Part shown: positions 25,852 to 34,851 of the stretch, piece after piece | Numbering within the stretch: the first letter of the stretch is position 1 | Layout: every line of letters starts with the position of its first letter | Assembly: GCF_000747155.1 (NCBI RefSeq) | Contig: NZ_AVCK01000020.1 | Span: forward strand, 1 to 64,000 | From: Arenimonas metalli CF5-1 | GTDB taxonomy: Bacteria; Pseudomonadota; Gammaproteobacteria; Xanthomonadales; Xanthomonadaceae | Direction: 5' to 3' | Length of the DNA stretch: 64,000 nucleotides | Notes under the pieces: model-generated | The model's input: only the letters and a program-made list of their open reading frames with translations | The model's database searches: none | What the model was told of the DNA's origin: nothing | Translations under genes and position numbers: made by a program

Positions 25852-26622
25852 ATGAAAATCAAAGACACCCGCGCCGCCATCACCGGCGGCGTTTCCGGCC
25901 TGGGCCTGGCCGTGGCCGAGCACCTGGTCGCCGGGGGCGCCAAGGTCGCGCTGCTCGACATCAACGACGAGAAGGGCGCCGCCGCCGTCGCCGCGCTGGG
26001 CGCCGACAAGGCGCGCTATTTCCGCACCGACGTCACCGACGAGGCCAACGTCGAGGCCAACCTCGCCGCAGCGCGCGAGTTCATGGGTGGCCTCAACGCC
26101 GCCGTGAACTGCGCCGGCATCCTCGGCGCCGGCCGCGTGCTGGGCAAGGACGCGCCGATGCCGCTGAAGAACTTCGCCGGCACGGTGATGGTGAACCTGG
26201 TCGGCAGCTTCAACGTCGCCAAGGCCGCCGCCAACCTGATGCAGCACAACGCCGCCGGCGAAGACGGCGAGCGCGGCGTGATCGTCAACACCGCCAGCGT
26301 CGCCGCCTACGAGGGCCAGATCGGCCAGGCCGCCTACTCCGCCTCCAAGGGCGGCGTGGTCGCGATGACGCTGCCGATGGCGCGCGAGCTCGCCCGCTTC
26401 GGCATCCGCGTCAACACCATCGCCCCGGGCATCTTCTGGACGCCGATGGTGGACGGCATGCCGGAAGCCGTGCAGCAGTCGCTGTCGGCCTCGATCCCGT
26501 TCCCGTCGCGCCTGGGCCAGCCGGCCGAGTTCGCGGACCTGGTGGCCTACATCCTGGGCAGCCGTTACCTCAATGGCGAGACCATCCGGTTGGATGGCGC
26601 GGTCAGGTTGGCTCCCAAGTAA
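25852..26622 (+). CDS. short-chain dehydrogenase, 3-hydroxyacyl-CoA type
   Basis: NAD(H)-dependent SDR of 256 aa similar to type II 3-hydroxyacyl-CoA dehydrogenases (HSD17B10-like), which oxidise 2-methyl-3-hydroxybutyryl-CoA in isoleucine breakdown. Cofactor loop GGVSGLGLA, NCAGIL, Ser in NTASVAAYEG, YSASK catalytic pair, and APGIFWTPM are all present. A TAGAAT -10 with CGCGGGC discriminator lies at 25820-25825. Exact substrate is inferred. Confidence 0.85.
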   Translation: MKIKDTRAAITGGVSGLGLAVAEHLVAGGAKVALLDINDEKGAAAVAALGADKARYFRTDVTDEANVEANLAAAREFMGGLNAAVNCAGILGAGRVLGKDAPMPLKNFAGTVMVNLVGSFNVAKAAANLMQHNAAGEDGERGVIVNTASVAAYEGQIGQAAYSASKGGVVAMTLPMARELARFGIRVNTIAPGIFWTPMVDGMPEAVQQSLSASIPFPSRLGQPAEFADLVAYILGSRYLNGETIRLDGAVRLAPK

Positions 26623-26643
26623 TCCTGAGCTCCCCCTCCCCGG

Positions 26644-26668
26644 CCCTCCCCCACTGCGTGGGGGAGGG
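26644..26668. terminator. 11-bp hairpin after the short-chain dehydrogenase
   Basis: Perfect stem CCCTCCCCCAC/GTGGGGGAGGG with loop TGC, 22 bases after the stop codon. No T-run follows, so termination is uncertain; it may also be a member of a dispersed hairpin repeat. Confidence 0.45.
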
Positions 26669-26694
26669 AGAAAAACATTGGACAGAGAACGAAG

Positions 26695-27258
26695 ATGAAA
26701 GCTGGCGAGATCAAGAAGGGCAACGTCATCGAGCACAACGGCACCGTCTACCAGGTGCGCGACATCGAGCGCAGCTCGCCGCAGGGCCGCGGCGGCAACG
26801 TCAAGTTCCGCTTCACCCTGTACAGCGTGCCGGGCGGCGTGAAGTACGACCTCAGCGCCGGCGCCGACGACGAGCTGCGCGAAGTCGAGCTCAGCCGCCG
26901 CGAGTGCACGTTCTCGTACAAGGACGGCGAGGCCTTCGTGTTCCTCGACGCCGAGGACTACACGCCCTACCAGCTCGACGCCGACGTGGTCGGCGACAGC
27001 GCCGGCTACATCACCGAAGGCCTGGAAGGCTGCTACATCCAGCTGATCGAGGACGCCCCGGTGGCCGTGCAGCTGCCGCCCAGCGTGCAGCTGGAAGTGG
27101 TCGAGACCCCGCCGGAGCTCAAGGGCGGCACCGCCACCAAGCGCCCCAAGCCGGCCAGGCTCAACACCGGCATCGAGATCATGGTGCCGGAGTACATCAC
27201 CAACGGCGAGAAGATCTGGGTCAGCACCACCACCGGCGAATTCAACGGCCGCGTGTAA
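26695..27258 (+). CDS. yeiP: elongation factor P-like protein EfpL (YeiP)
   Basis: An EF-P paralogue that helps ribosomes through difficult peptide motifs. The 187 aa protein has the three beta-barrel EF-P domains, and the tip loop reads [13 protein letters not shown], the longer arginine-bearing loop of the YeiP/EfpL group in place of the Lys tip of EF-P. The C-terminal [11 protein letters not shown] block is typical. Monocistronic, ending at a palindromic repeat. Confidence 0.9.
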   Translation: MKAGEIKKGNVIEHNGTVYQVRDIERSSPQGRGGNVKFRFTLYSVPGGVKYDLSAGADDELREVELSRRECTFSYKDGEAFVFLDAEDYTPYQLDADVVGDSAGYITEGLEGCYIQLIEDAPVAVQLPPSVQLEVVETPPELKGGTATKRPKPARLNTGIEIMVPEYITNGEKIWVSTTTGEFNGRV

Positions 27259-27265
27259 CGCCCTG

Positions 27266-27329
27266 TGTAGGAGGGCCTTCAGGCCCGAAGCTCTTCGCCA
27301 AGAGCTTCGGGCCTGAAGGCCCTCCTACA
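27266..27329. repeat. GTAGGAGGG palindromic repeat, copy 4
   Basis: Occupies the 74-base gap between the convergent stops of efpL (27258) and the NUDIX gene (27333) almost completely; likely a two-way terminator. Confidence 0.9.
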
Positions 27330-27332
27330 TTT

Positions 27333-27875
27333 TCAGCGGGAGAGCCATTTGCGGGCCATGCGGCGGAGGGATTCGTCAACAGCGGGATCGGCGGCGATGT
27401 CGGCCACCGCCTTCCAGGCCAACGCCAGCGATTCCTCGTTGAGCACGAAGTCCTCGCTGCCGGTCGCGCGCACCACGAAGCGCACGTCGTAGTGCCAGTG
27501 CTCCGGCTCGCTGCCGCGGGCCGGGATGGCGTGGCGGTCCAGGTCCAGGATCGCCGGATCCACCACCAGGTCCACCAGCCCCGATTCCTCTTCCGCCTCG
27601 CGCAACGCCACGCGCGGCAGGTGCGCGTCGCCGTCGGCGTGGCCGCCCAGCTGCAGCCAGCGGCCGAGCTTGCGGTGGTGCATCAGCAGCACGCGTTCGC
27701 CGTCGGCGCTGACCACCCAGGCCGACCCGGTGAAATGCCCCGCCAGCCGCACCCGCTCGAACACCGGGCCGGGGTCGGCCAGCAGCTCCCGGAACAGGGC
27801 CACCACCCCGGCCTCGCCCGGGCATCGGGCCAGGTAATCGTCGAACAGGCGGGCCAGGGGCAGGCGGTCTTGCAT
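27333..27875 (-). CDS. NUDIX hydrolase
   Basis: A 180 aa pyrophosphohydrolase-type protein. The NUDIX box is GGHADGDAHLPRVALREAEEESGL split over residues about 88-111: the REAEEESG metal site is intact, while the preceding conserved Glu is Ala. WLQLGGHADGD places it in a subgroup with unknown substrates. ATG 27875 is chosen over an upstream codon because TATGCT (27905-27910, minus strand) looks like the -10 box. Confidence 0.82.
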   Translation of the reverse strand: MQDRLPLARLFDDYLARCPGEAGVVALFRELLADPGPVFERVRLAGHFTGSAWVVSADGERVLLMHHRKLGRWLQLGGHADGDAHLPRVALREAEEESGLVDLVVDPAILDLDRHAIPARGSEPEHWHYDVRFVVRATGSEDFVLNEESLALAWKAVADIAADPAVDESLRRMARKWLSR

Positions 27876-27969
27876 GGGGTTTCCACACGGTGGCGAAGGG
27901 CGCCAGCATACCCGCACGCGCCGTGCCGGCTCGGGTAAACTCGGGCGATTACTCTGGGGAGAGAGCCCG

Positions 27970-29475
27970 ATGACCGAACCGAACCAGGCCGCGAAGGCCC
28001 GCGAAGCCGTGACGGCCCGCGAACCGACCCTGCTGCAGGCCTTCCTGCCCCTGGTCTTCCTCTTCGCGCTGCTCGGGACCTCGGTCTACCTGTTCGCGGA
28101 CAACTCGGCCTACGGCGGCAGCCAGATCTCGCTGCTGCTCGCCGGCGGCCTCGCGGCCATCATCGGCATCCGCAACGGCATGCGCTGGGACGACGTGCAG
28201 GACGCGATCGTCCACGGCATCTCGATCTCCACCAACGCCATCCTGATCCTGCTCGCGGTCGGTTCGCTGATCGGCTCCTGGATCCTCTCGGGCGCGGTGC
28301 CCACCCTGATCCACTACGGGCTGATGCTGCTCGACCCGTCCTACTTCTATCCGGCCGCCTGCCTGGTCTGCGCCATCGTCGCGGTCACCATCGGCAGCTC
28401 GTGGACCGTGGCCGGCACGCTCGGCGTGGCGCTGATGGGCGTGGCCCAGGGCCTGGGGCTGGACCCGGCCATCACCGCCGGCGCGGTCATCTCCGGCGCC
28501 TACTTCGGCGACAAGCTCTCGCCGCTGTCCGACACCACCAACCTGGCCCCCGCCGCCGCCGGCAGCGAGCTGTTCGCGCACGTGCGGCACATGACCTGGA
28601 CCACCATCCCCAGCATCCTGATCGCACTGGCGGGCTTCGCCTTCCTCAGCTTCGGCGCGAAGGCCGGCACCGCCACCGTCGGCTTCGACGACCTCTCGGC
28701 CGAGCTCTCGCGCATCTTCGCCATCGGCCCGCACCTGCTGATCCCGCTGGTGGTCGTGTTCGGCCTGGCCATCAAGCGTTTCCCCGCCTACCCCACCATC
28801 CTCATCGGCGCGCTGCTCGGCGCGATCTTCGCAGTCCTGTTCCAGCCCGAGCTGGTGGTGGCGCTGGCCGGCGACGAGACCCTGTCGCGGCCGATGGCCC
28901 TGCTCAAGGGCGCCTGGGCCTCGCTGATCGACGGCTACAAGGGCGAGTCCGGCAACGAGGCCATTGATTCGCTGCTCAACCGCGGCGGCATGTCGTCCAT
29001 GCTCAACACCGTGTGGCTGGTGATCTGCGCCATGTCCTTCGGCGCCATCATGGAAAAGGCCGGCCTGCTCGAGCGCCTGATCCGCAGCGTGCTGAAGATG
29101 GCGCGCAGCACCGGCTCGCTGATCGTGGCGACCCTGGTCACCAGCTTCGGCACCAACGTGCTGGCCGCCGACCAGTACCTGGCCATCGTGCTGCCGGGCC
29201 GCATCTACCGCTCCGAGTACGAGAAGCGCGGCCTGGCCGCGGTGAACCTCTCGCGCGCGCTCGAGGACGCCGGCACCATCACCTCGCCGCTGGTGCCCTG
29301 GAACACCTGCGGCGCCTACATGGCCGCCACCCTCGGCGTGGCCACGCTCGACTACCTGCCCTACGCCTTCTTCAACCTGGTGAACCCGGTGCTGGCCGGC
29401 ATCCTGGCCTACACCGGCTACAAGATCCTCAAGCTCGAGGTCGGCGGCGCGATCGCATCGCGCCGCGCCGACTGA
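27970..29475 (+). CDS. Na+/H+ antiporter, NhaC family
   Basis: A 501 aa inner-membrane protein with about 11-12 helices. The NhaC-type signature lies in SGAYFGDKLSPLSDTTNLAPAAAGSE (residues about 178-203) and in the C-terminal SFGTNVLAADQYLA. Ion specificity, or exchange of an organic acid as seen in some relatives, cannot be read from sequence. ATG 27970 has GGGGAG upstream and TAAACT (27936-27941) as -10. Confidence 0.88.
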   Translation: MTEPNQAAKAREAVTAREPTLLQAFLPLVFLFALLGTSVYLFADNSAYGGSQISLLLAGGLAAIIGIRNGMRWDDVQDAIVHGISISTNAILILLAVGSLIGSWILSGAVPTLIHYGLMLLDPSYFYPAACLVCAIVAVTIGSSWTVAGTLGVALMGVAQGLGLDPAITAGAVISGAYFGDKLSPLSDTTNLAPAAAGSELFAHVRHMTWTTIPSILIALAGFAFLSFGAKAGTATVGFDDLSAELSRIFAIGPHLLIPLVVVFGLAIKRFPAYPTILIGALLGAIFAVLFQPELVVALAGDETLSRPMALLKGAWASLIDGYKGESGNEAIDSLLNRGGMSSMLNTVWLVICAMSFGAIMEKAGLLERLIRSVLKMARSTGSLIVATLVTSFGTNVLAADQYLAIVLPGRIYRSEYEKRGLAAVNLSRALEDAGTITSPLVPWNTCGAYMAATLGVATLDYLPYAFFNLVNPVLAGILAYTGYKILKLEVGGAIASRRAD

Positions 29476-29511
29476 CCCCTTTCCGACGACATCCCACGAG
29501 ACGTCCCTCCC

Positions 29512-30999
29512 ATGTTCAAGAATCTGCTGATCATCAAGCCGGTCACCGCGCAGCCGCACGTCGATGCCGGCGAGCCCGTCGAAGGCAGCCTGAAGGGTGA
29601 AGCCAACCTCAAGCGCGTGCTCGGCGCGCGCCACCTGCTGCTGCTGGGCGTGGGCGCGATCATCGGCGCCGGCATCTTCGTGATGACGGGCCAGGCGGCC
29701 GCCAACCACGCCGGCCCCGCGATCATGCTCAGCTTCGTGCTGGCGGGCTTGGCCTGTGCCTTCGCCGGCCTGTGCTACGCCGAGTTCGCGGCCATGATCC
29801 CGGTCTCGGGCAGCGCCTACAGCTACACCTACGCCACCCTCGGCGAGGCCATCGCCTGGTTCGTCGGCTGGAGCCTGGTACTGGAATACCTGTTCGCGGC
29901 CTCCGCGGTCGCCGTGGGCTGGTCCGCCTACACCATCAGCCTGCTGGAGAACCTCGCGGCGATGGCCGGCTCGGGCTGGAAGTTCCCGGCCTGGCTGGCG
30001 TCCGCGCCCTTCACCTACACCAATGGCGAAGTGCTGATGACCGGCTCGCTGTTCAACCTGCCGGCGGTGCTGATCGTCGGCGCGGTGGGCGTGCTGTGCT
30101 ACGTCGGCATGCGCCAGTCGGCCTTCGCCAACGCCATCATCGTCGCCATCAAGGTCACGGTGATCCTGGCCCTGATCGGCTTCGGCTCGCAGTACGTGAA
30201 CCCGGAGAACTGGGTGCCCTTCATCCCGGAGAACGAAGGCGGCGACCGCTTCGGCTGGGAGGGCGTGCTGCGCGGTGCCTCGATCGTGTTCTTCGCCTAC
30301 ATCGGCTTCGACGCAGTCTCGACCGCGGCGCAGGAAGCCAAGAACCCGCAGCGCGACATGCCGATCGGCATCCTCGGTTCGCTGGTGGTCTGCACCCTGC
30401 TCTACATCATCGTCGCCGCCGTGCTGACCGGCATGGTGCCTTACACCGAGTTGGGCACCGCCAAGCCGGTCGCCACCGCGCTCGAGCCCTACGCCGACCT
30501 GGCCTGGCTCAAGCTGGCCGTCGAGATCGGCGCCGTCGCCGGCCTGAGCTCGGTGATCCTGGTGATGCTGATGGGCCAGCCGCGCATCTTCTTCGCGATG
30601 TCGCGCGACGGCCTGCTGCCGAAGTTCTTCGGCGCGGCGCACCCGAAGTTCGGCACCCCGCACAAGGCCACCGTGGTCGTGGCCCTGGTCGCGGCGGCGC
30701 TGGCGGCGTTCTTCCCGCTGGGCGTGCTGGGCGACCTGGTGTCGATGGGCACGCTGCTGGCCTTCGCCACCGTGTGCATCGGCGTGCTGGTGCTGCGCAA
30801 GACCCGCCCGGACCTGCCGCGCGCCTTCCGCGTGCCGTTCGCGCCCGTGGTCTGCGTGCTGGGCGCGCTGTCTTGCCTGGCCCTGGTGTTCTTCATGGGC
30901 TGGTACAACTGGGCCCTGCTCGGTGCCTGGACCCTGATCGGGTTCACCATCTACTTCGGCTACGGCTATCGCCACAGCCACCTGCGCCGCGGCGCCTGA
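29512..30999 (+). CDS. APC family amino acid permease (CAT type)
   Basis: A 495 aa, 12-helix permease of the cationic amino acid transporter group: LLLGVGAIIGAGIFVMTG in helix 1, SYTYATLGE, and FFAYIGFDAVSTAAQEAKNPQRDMPIGI in the middle. Substrate is an amino acid, type not determined. It lies 36 bases after the NhaC gene and 25 bases before the NSS gene, all in the same direction, so the three form a transporter run. Confidence 0.88.
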   Translation: MFKNLLIIKPVTAQPHVDAGEPVEGSLKGEANLKRVLGARHLLLLGVGAIIGAGIFVMTGQAAANHAGPAIMLSFVLAGLACAFAGLCYAEFAAMIPVSGSAYSYTYATLGEAIAWFVGWSLVLEYLFAASAVAVGWSAYTISLLENLAAMAGSGWKFPAWLASAPFTYTNGEVLMTGSLFNLPAVLIVGAVGVLCYVGMRQSAFANAIIVAIKVTVILALIGFGSQYVNPENWVPFIPENEGGDRFGWEGVLRGASIVFFAYIGFDAVSTAAQEAKNPQRDMPIGILGSLVVCTLLYIIVAAVLTGMVPYTELGTAKPVATALEPYADLAWLKLAVEIGAVAGLSSVILVMLMGQPRIFFAMSRDGLLPKFFGAAHPKFGTPHKATVVVALVAAALAAFFPLGVLGDLVSMGTLLAFATVCIGVLVLRKTRPDLPRAFRVPFAPVVCVLGALSCLALVFFMGWYNWALLGAWTLIGFTIYFGYGYRHSHLRRGA

Positions 31000-31024
31000 A
31001 CCCGGACCCGACTCGGAAGCCAGC

Positions 31025-32380
31025 ATGGACAACAACTCGATCCACGGCATGTGGTCTTCGCGCCTGGCCTTCATCCTCGCCGCCAGCGGTTCGGCGGTGG
31101 GCCTGGGCAACATCTGGCGCTTCCCCTACCTGGCCTCCGACAACGGCGGCGGCGCCTTCGTGCTGATCTACCTGGCCTGCATCCTGCTGGTGGGCCTGCC
31201 GATCATGGCCGCCGAGATCCTGATGGGCCGCCAGGGCCGCATGAGCCCGGTGAACACGCTGCGCAAGCTCACCCGCGAAGGCGGCCACAGCGGCGCCTGG
31301 ACCCTGATCGGCTGGATCGGCCTGGTCGCGGCGGTGGCGATCCTGAGCTTCTACAGCGTGGTCGGCGGCTGGACCCTGCACTACGCCTGGCTGTACTTCG
31401 CGCAGCTGTTCGGCGGCGCACCGATCACCGACCCGGGCGCCACCTTCGGCGCCATGCTGGCGAGCCCGTCCACGCTGATCTTCTGGCACAGCGTGTTCAT
31501 GCTGGTCACGGTGGGCGTGGTGGCGATGGGCGTCGAGAAAGGCCTCGAGCGCGCGGTGAAGTTCCTGATGCCGCTGCTGTTCCTGATCCTGCTGGGCCTG
31601 CTGGCCTACGGCTTCAGCACCGGCAAGGTGGGCCAGGCCTTCGAGTTCCTGTTCAAGCCCGATTTCAGCGAAGTCACCGGCGACACGCTGCTGGCGGCGC
31701 TGGGCCAGGCCTTCTTCTCGCTGAGCCTGGGCATGTGCGGCATCATGACCTACGGCGCCTACCTGCCCAAGGACATCTCGATCCCGCGCGTGGCGGTGAC
31801 CGTGGCCGGCATGGACACCGCGGTGGCGCTGCTGGCGGGCCTGGCGATCTTCCCGGTGCTGTTCGCCTTCGGCCTCGACCCGGCCGGCGGCGGCCCGGGC
31901 CTGATCTTCACCTCGCTGCCGCTGGCCTTCAACGACATGGCCTTCGGCATCCCGTATGCGGTCGCGTTCTTCGGGCTGCTGTTCGTCGCCGCGTGGACCT
32001 CGTCGATCTCGCTGCTCGAGCCGCCCACCGCGTTCCTGGTGGAGATGGGCAAGCAGTCGCGCAAGAAAGCGGCCATCGTGGCGGCGCTGGTGATCTGGGC
32101 CATCGGCCTGGTGACGGCGCTGGGCTTCAACGTCTGGCAGAGCGTGCGCGTGTTCGGCCGCGACCTGCAGGGCGCCATCGAGTTCGTCGCCTCCGACATC
32201 ATGCTGCCGGTCGGTGGCCTGCTGATCGCGCTGTTCGCGGGCTACGTGCTCAGCCGCAACATCACCCGGGGCGAGCTGTCCCACCTCAACGAAGGTGGCT
32301 ACAAGGCCTGGCGCTTCCTGACCTGCATCATCGCGCCGGTCCTGGTCCTGATCGTGCTCGCCGCCAAACTCCTCGGCTAG
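31025..32380 (+). CDS. Na+-dependent transporter, NSS (SNF) family
   Basis: A LeuT-fold Na+:amino acid symporter of 451 aa. Helix 1 carries the family hallmark GSAVGLGNIWRFPYLA with the following NGGGAF, and Na+-site Ser residues occur in the TSSISLLEPPTAF segment. Substrate unknown, probably hydrophobic or aromatic amino acids. Followed by a long palindrome. Confidence 0.9.
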   Translation: MDNNSIHGMWSSRLAFILAASGSAVGLGNIWRFPYLASDNGGGAFVLIYLACILLVGLPIMAAEILMGRQGRMSPVNTLRKLTREGGHSGAWTLIGWIGLVAAVAILSFYSVVGGWTLHYAWLYFAQLFGGAPITDPGATFGAMLASPSTLIFWHSVFMLVTVGVVAMGVEKGLERAVKFLMPLLFLILLGLLAYGFSTGKVGQAFEFLFKPDFSEVTGDTLLAALGQAFFSLSLGMCGIMTYGAYLPKDISIPRVAVTVAGMDTAVALLAGLAIFPVLFAFGLDPAGGGPGLIFTSLPLAFNDMAFGIPYAVAFFGLLFVAAWTSSISLLEPPTAFLVEMGKQSRKKAAIVAALVIWAIGLVTALGFNVWQSVRVFGRDLQGAIEFVASDIMLPVGGLLIALFAGYVLSRNITRGELSHLNEGGYKAWRFLTCIIAPVLVLIVLAAKLLG

Positions 32381-32390
32381 CGTCCAGGCA

Positions 32391-32449
32391 GAAAAAGGGG
32401 TCAGAGTAATTATTTGTTTGAAACAAATAATTACTCTGACCCCTTTTTC
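32391..32449. repeat. 59-bp perfect palindrome
   Basis: Arms 32391-32419 and 32421-32449 are exact complements with a single central base. Outer GAAAAAGGGG, inner AAATAATTAC/GTAATTATTT. It lies between the convergent NSS and ExoD genes and would make a strong hairpin with a T-run on both strands. The GGGGTCAG core also occurs in the palindrome at 10352. Confidence 0.9.
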
Positions 32450-32468
32450 CTGAGCCCCTTTTTCTGGC

Positions 32469-33104
32469 CTAGTTCAGGAGGGCGCCGAGGGCGGCGCCGC
32501 CGCCGGCGAATACCACGCCGAAGTAGGTGACCGAGGCCAGCTGCACCAGGTGGCCGACCAGGATGGCGCCACCGTCGCGCTGGATGAAGCCGATCGAATA
32601 CAGCAGCAGCGCCACGCCCGGCAGCGTGTTGCTGAAGGGCAGGAAGCTCAGCGGCGCCATCAGCAGCAGCGCCGCGGTGATGAAGGCCAGGTTGCCCACC
32701 ACCAGCCAGCCGCGCTGCTCGGCCAGCTGGCGCAGCCGGTGCGGCCGGCTGATTCGCTCGAAGCGCGCCACCCACTTCAGGCCCGCGGTCAGCGCGGCGC
32801 GAACCTTCTGGCCGGGCAGCTCGCGTTCGCGCAGGCGGCGCGGCAACCACAGCGGACGCCCCGTCAGGCGGCTGATGCCGACCATCAGGATGGCCGCGCC
32901 GAACACCGTGCTCACGCCCGGGATCGACACCGGCACCAGGAACACCAGCACCATCAGCGCAGTGAGCAGCAGCAGGCCCTCGTCGCCGAAGACGTCGAGC
33001 AGGCTGCCGAGGCTGACGCCCCCTTCGGGCAACTGGTCGATGATGGCGCGCAGCTGTTCCCCGAGCGAGAGATCGGCGGGCGGCAAGGGAAGTCGGGTCG
33101 TCAT
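32469..33104 (-). CDS. ExoD family membrane protein
   Basis: A 211 aa inner-membrane protein with 4-5 hydrophobic segments and the ExoD-family pattern (LSLGEQLRAIIDQLPEGGVSLG, LLLTALMVLVFLVPVSIPG, GRPLWLP). Named after a Rhizobium gene affecting exopolysaccharide; the biochemical function is unknown. It starts 100 bases after the AGCS gene ends, across a hairpin. Confidence 0.85.
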   Translation of the reverse strand: MTTRLPLPPADLSLGEQLRAIIDQLPEGGVSLGSLLDVFGDEGLLLLTALMVLVFLVPVSIPGVSTVFGAAILMVGISRLTGRPLWLPRRLRERELPGQKVRAALTAGLKWVARFERISRPHRLRQLAEQRGWLVVGNLAFITAALLLMAPLSFLPFSNTLPGVALLLYSIGFIQRDGGAILVGHLVQLASVTYFGVVFAGGGAALGALLN

Positions 33105-33161
33105 GGAGCCTCGTGTGGCGCCGGGGGCGCGACGATCGGGAATCGTGGGGTCCAGCGGGCT

Positions 33162-33185
33162 CCCGGCGTCCTGCGGGACGCCGGG
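33162..33185. terminator. 10-bp hairpin between AGCS and ExoD genes
   Basis: CCCGGCGTCC/GGACGCCGGG with loop TGCG, 20 bases downstream of the AGCS stop in the transcript direction. GC-rich with no T-run; could be a terminator or a processing hairpin. Confidence 0.4.
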
Positions 33186-33204
33186 GGCTGCTTCATGCGC
33201 GGCC

Positions 33205-34767
33205 TCAGCCGGCCCAGTCCGCGGCGGGCTTGATCTCGCCGGACTTCAGGCGGGCCAGATAGCTCTTGAGCTCGCGCTTGACCACCGGCATCAGCAGGTA
33301 GACGCCGATCAGGTTCGGGATGGCCATGATGAACAGCAGGCCGTCCGCGATGTCCACGATGCTGGCCAGCGGCATGGTGCAACCCACCACCGCCATCGCC
33401 AGGTAGAAGAACTTGAAGCCGTACAGCGCCGCCTTCGATTCCTTGAACAGGAAGCTGCAGGCCTTGGCGCCGTAGTAGGCCCAGGTGATCGTGGTCGAGA
33501 ACGCGAACAGCAGCACCACGAAGGCCAGCGCATACGGCATCAGCGGCGACACCGTGGCGAAGGCGTTGGACGTCAGCTGCACGCCGTCGGCGCCGCCCAC
33601 CAGGTGCTGGTTGGTGATGATGATCACCAGCGCGGTCATGGTGCAGATCACCACCGTGTCGATGAACGGTTCCCAGAGCGCGACGAAGCCCTCGCTCAGC
33701 GGCTCCCTGGTCTTGACCGCCGAGTGCGCGATCGCGGCCGAGCCGAGGCCCGCTTCGTTCGAGAAGGACGCGCGGCGGAAGCCCTGGATCAGCGCACCGA
33801 TGACGCCGCCCGACACGCCCTCGGCGGTGAACGCACCGTCGAGGATGGCCATGAACGCGCCCGGCACCTGCGAGAAGTTGGTGAGGATGACGAACAGCGC
33901 GCCCAGCAGGTACAGCGCCGCCATGCCGGGCACCAGCTTGGCGGTGACGCTGCCGATGCGGGTGATGCCGCCGATGACCACGACGCCGCCGAGCACGGCG
34001 TAGACGAGGCCGAACCAGAGGCTGCCGTTGGCCGGCATCAGGTCGCCGGCGACGTTGGCCATCTGCGCGAAGGCCTGGTTGGCCTGGAACATCGCGCCGG
34101 CGCCGATCGCGCCCAGCATGGTGCAGACCGCGAACACGAACGCCAGCACCATGCCGAACCACGCCGCCTTCGGGTAGTTCTTGGCGATGCCGCGGCTCAG
34201 GTAGTACATCGGGCCGCCGGAAATGGTGCCGTCCGGCTTCTCGAGGCGGTACATCACGCCCAGGGTGCATTCGACGAACTTCGAGGACATGCCCAGCAGG
34301 CCCGCCAGGATCATCCAGAAGGTGGCACCCGGGCCACCGATGGTGATCGCGACCGCCACGCCGGCGATGTTGCCCAGGCCCACCGTGCCGGACACGGCCG
34401 AGGTGAGCGCGCGGAAGTGGCTGACCTCACCAACCGAACCGGGATCGGAGTACTTGCCCCGGATCAGGTCGAAGCCGTGCTTGAAGCCGCGGACGTTGAT
34501 GAAGCCGAAGTAGAACGTGAAGATCAGCGCGGCCAGGATCAGCCAGCCCACGATCAGCGGGAACATGACCGGCGATTCCTCGGTGCCGCCGACGCGGACC
34601 GACGAGAAGATGAACCCGGACACGGCGTCTGCGACCGGCCGCACGGCGGCGTCGATCTTCTGGGCGGTGGTCGGCTCGGCCGCGGGTGCGGCGGCGACGT
34701 CCTGGGCCTGGACCCCGGACACGGTGGCCAGCCAAAGCAGGCTGATGATGCAGAAGCGAATGAACAT
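33205..34767 (-). CDS. alanine/glycine:cation symporter (AGCS family)
   Basis: Na+ (or H+) driven alanine/glycine carrier, 520 aa with about 10-11 helices. Family hallmarks: SGTVGLGNIAGVAVAI, GGPGATFWMILAGLLGM, ISGGPMYYLSRG and RRASFSNEAGLGSAAIAHSA. Unusually for a carrier it begins with a signal-peptide-like segment (ending VSGVQAQD) and an Ala-rich linker before the first transport helix. The ATG is preceded by GGGGAGGAGC and a TAGACT -10. Confidence 0.9.
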   Translation of the reverse strand: MFIRFCIISLLWLATVSGVQAQDVAAAPAAEPTTAQKIDAAVRPVADAVSGFIFSSVRVGGTEESPVMFPLIVGWLILAALIFTFYFGFINVRGFKHGFDLIRGKYSDPGSVGEVSHFRALTSAVSGTVGLGNIAGVAVAITIGGPGATFWMILAGLLGMSSKFVECTLGVMYRLEKPDGTISGGPMYYLSRGIAKNYPKAAWFGMVLAFVFAVCTMLGAIGAGAMFQANQAFAQMANVAGDLMPANGSLWFGLVYAVLGGVVVIGGITRIGSVTAKLVPGMAALYLLGALFVILTNFSQVPGAFMAILDGAFTAEGVSGGVIGALIQGFRRASFSNEAGLGSAAIAHSAVKTREPLSEGFVALWEPFIDTVVICTMTALVIIITNQHLVGGADGVQLTSNAFATVSPLMPYALAFVVLLFAFSTTITWAYYGAKACSFLFKESKAALYGFKFFYLAMAVVGCTMPLASIVDIADGLLFIMAIPNLIGVYLLMPVVKRELKSYLARLKSGEIKPAADWAG

Positions 34768-34798
34768 CCGTGGAGCTCCTCCCCGATACCAGCCCCGG

Positions 34799-34804
34799 AG
34801 TCTA
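34799..34804 (-). promoter_or_regulatory. -10 box of the AGCS gene
   Basis: Minus-strand TAGACT followed by CCGGGGC, 31 bases before the ATG at 34767; no good -35. An 18-bp self-complementary GGCCCGCC... sequence lies just upstream (34826-34843). Confidence 0.4.
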
Positions 34805-34851
34805 CCTAATCCGGACCGGGGGTGCGGCCCGCCCGGGCGGGCCTGCGGAGG

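Noticed and set aside
26641-26680. Riboswitch before efpL
   Set aside because: Only a simple CCCTCCCCCAC hairpin is present; no complex conserved structure.
27949-31113. 1054-codon minus-strand frame opposite the transporter genes
   Set aside because: Arg/Gln/His-rich shadow; the plus-strand NhaC and APC proteins have transmembrane helices and family motifs.
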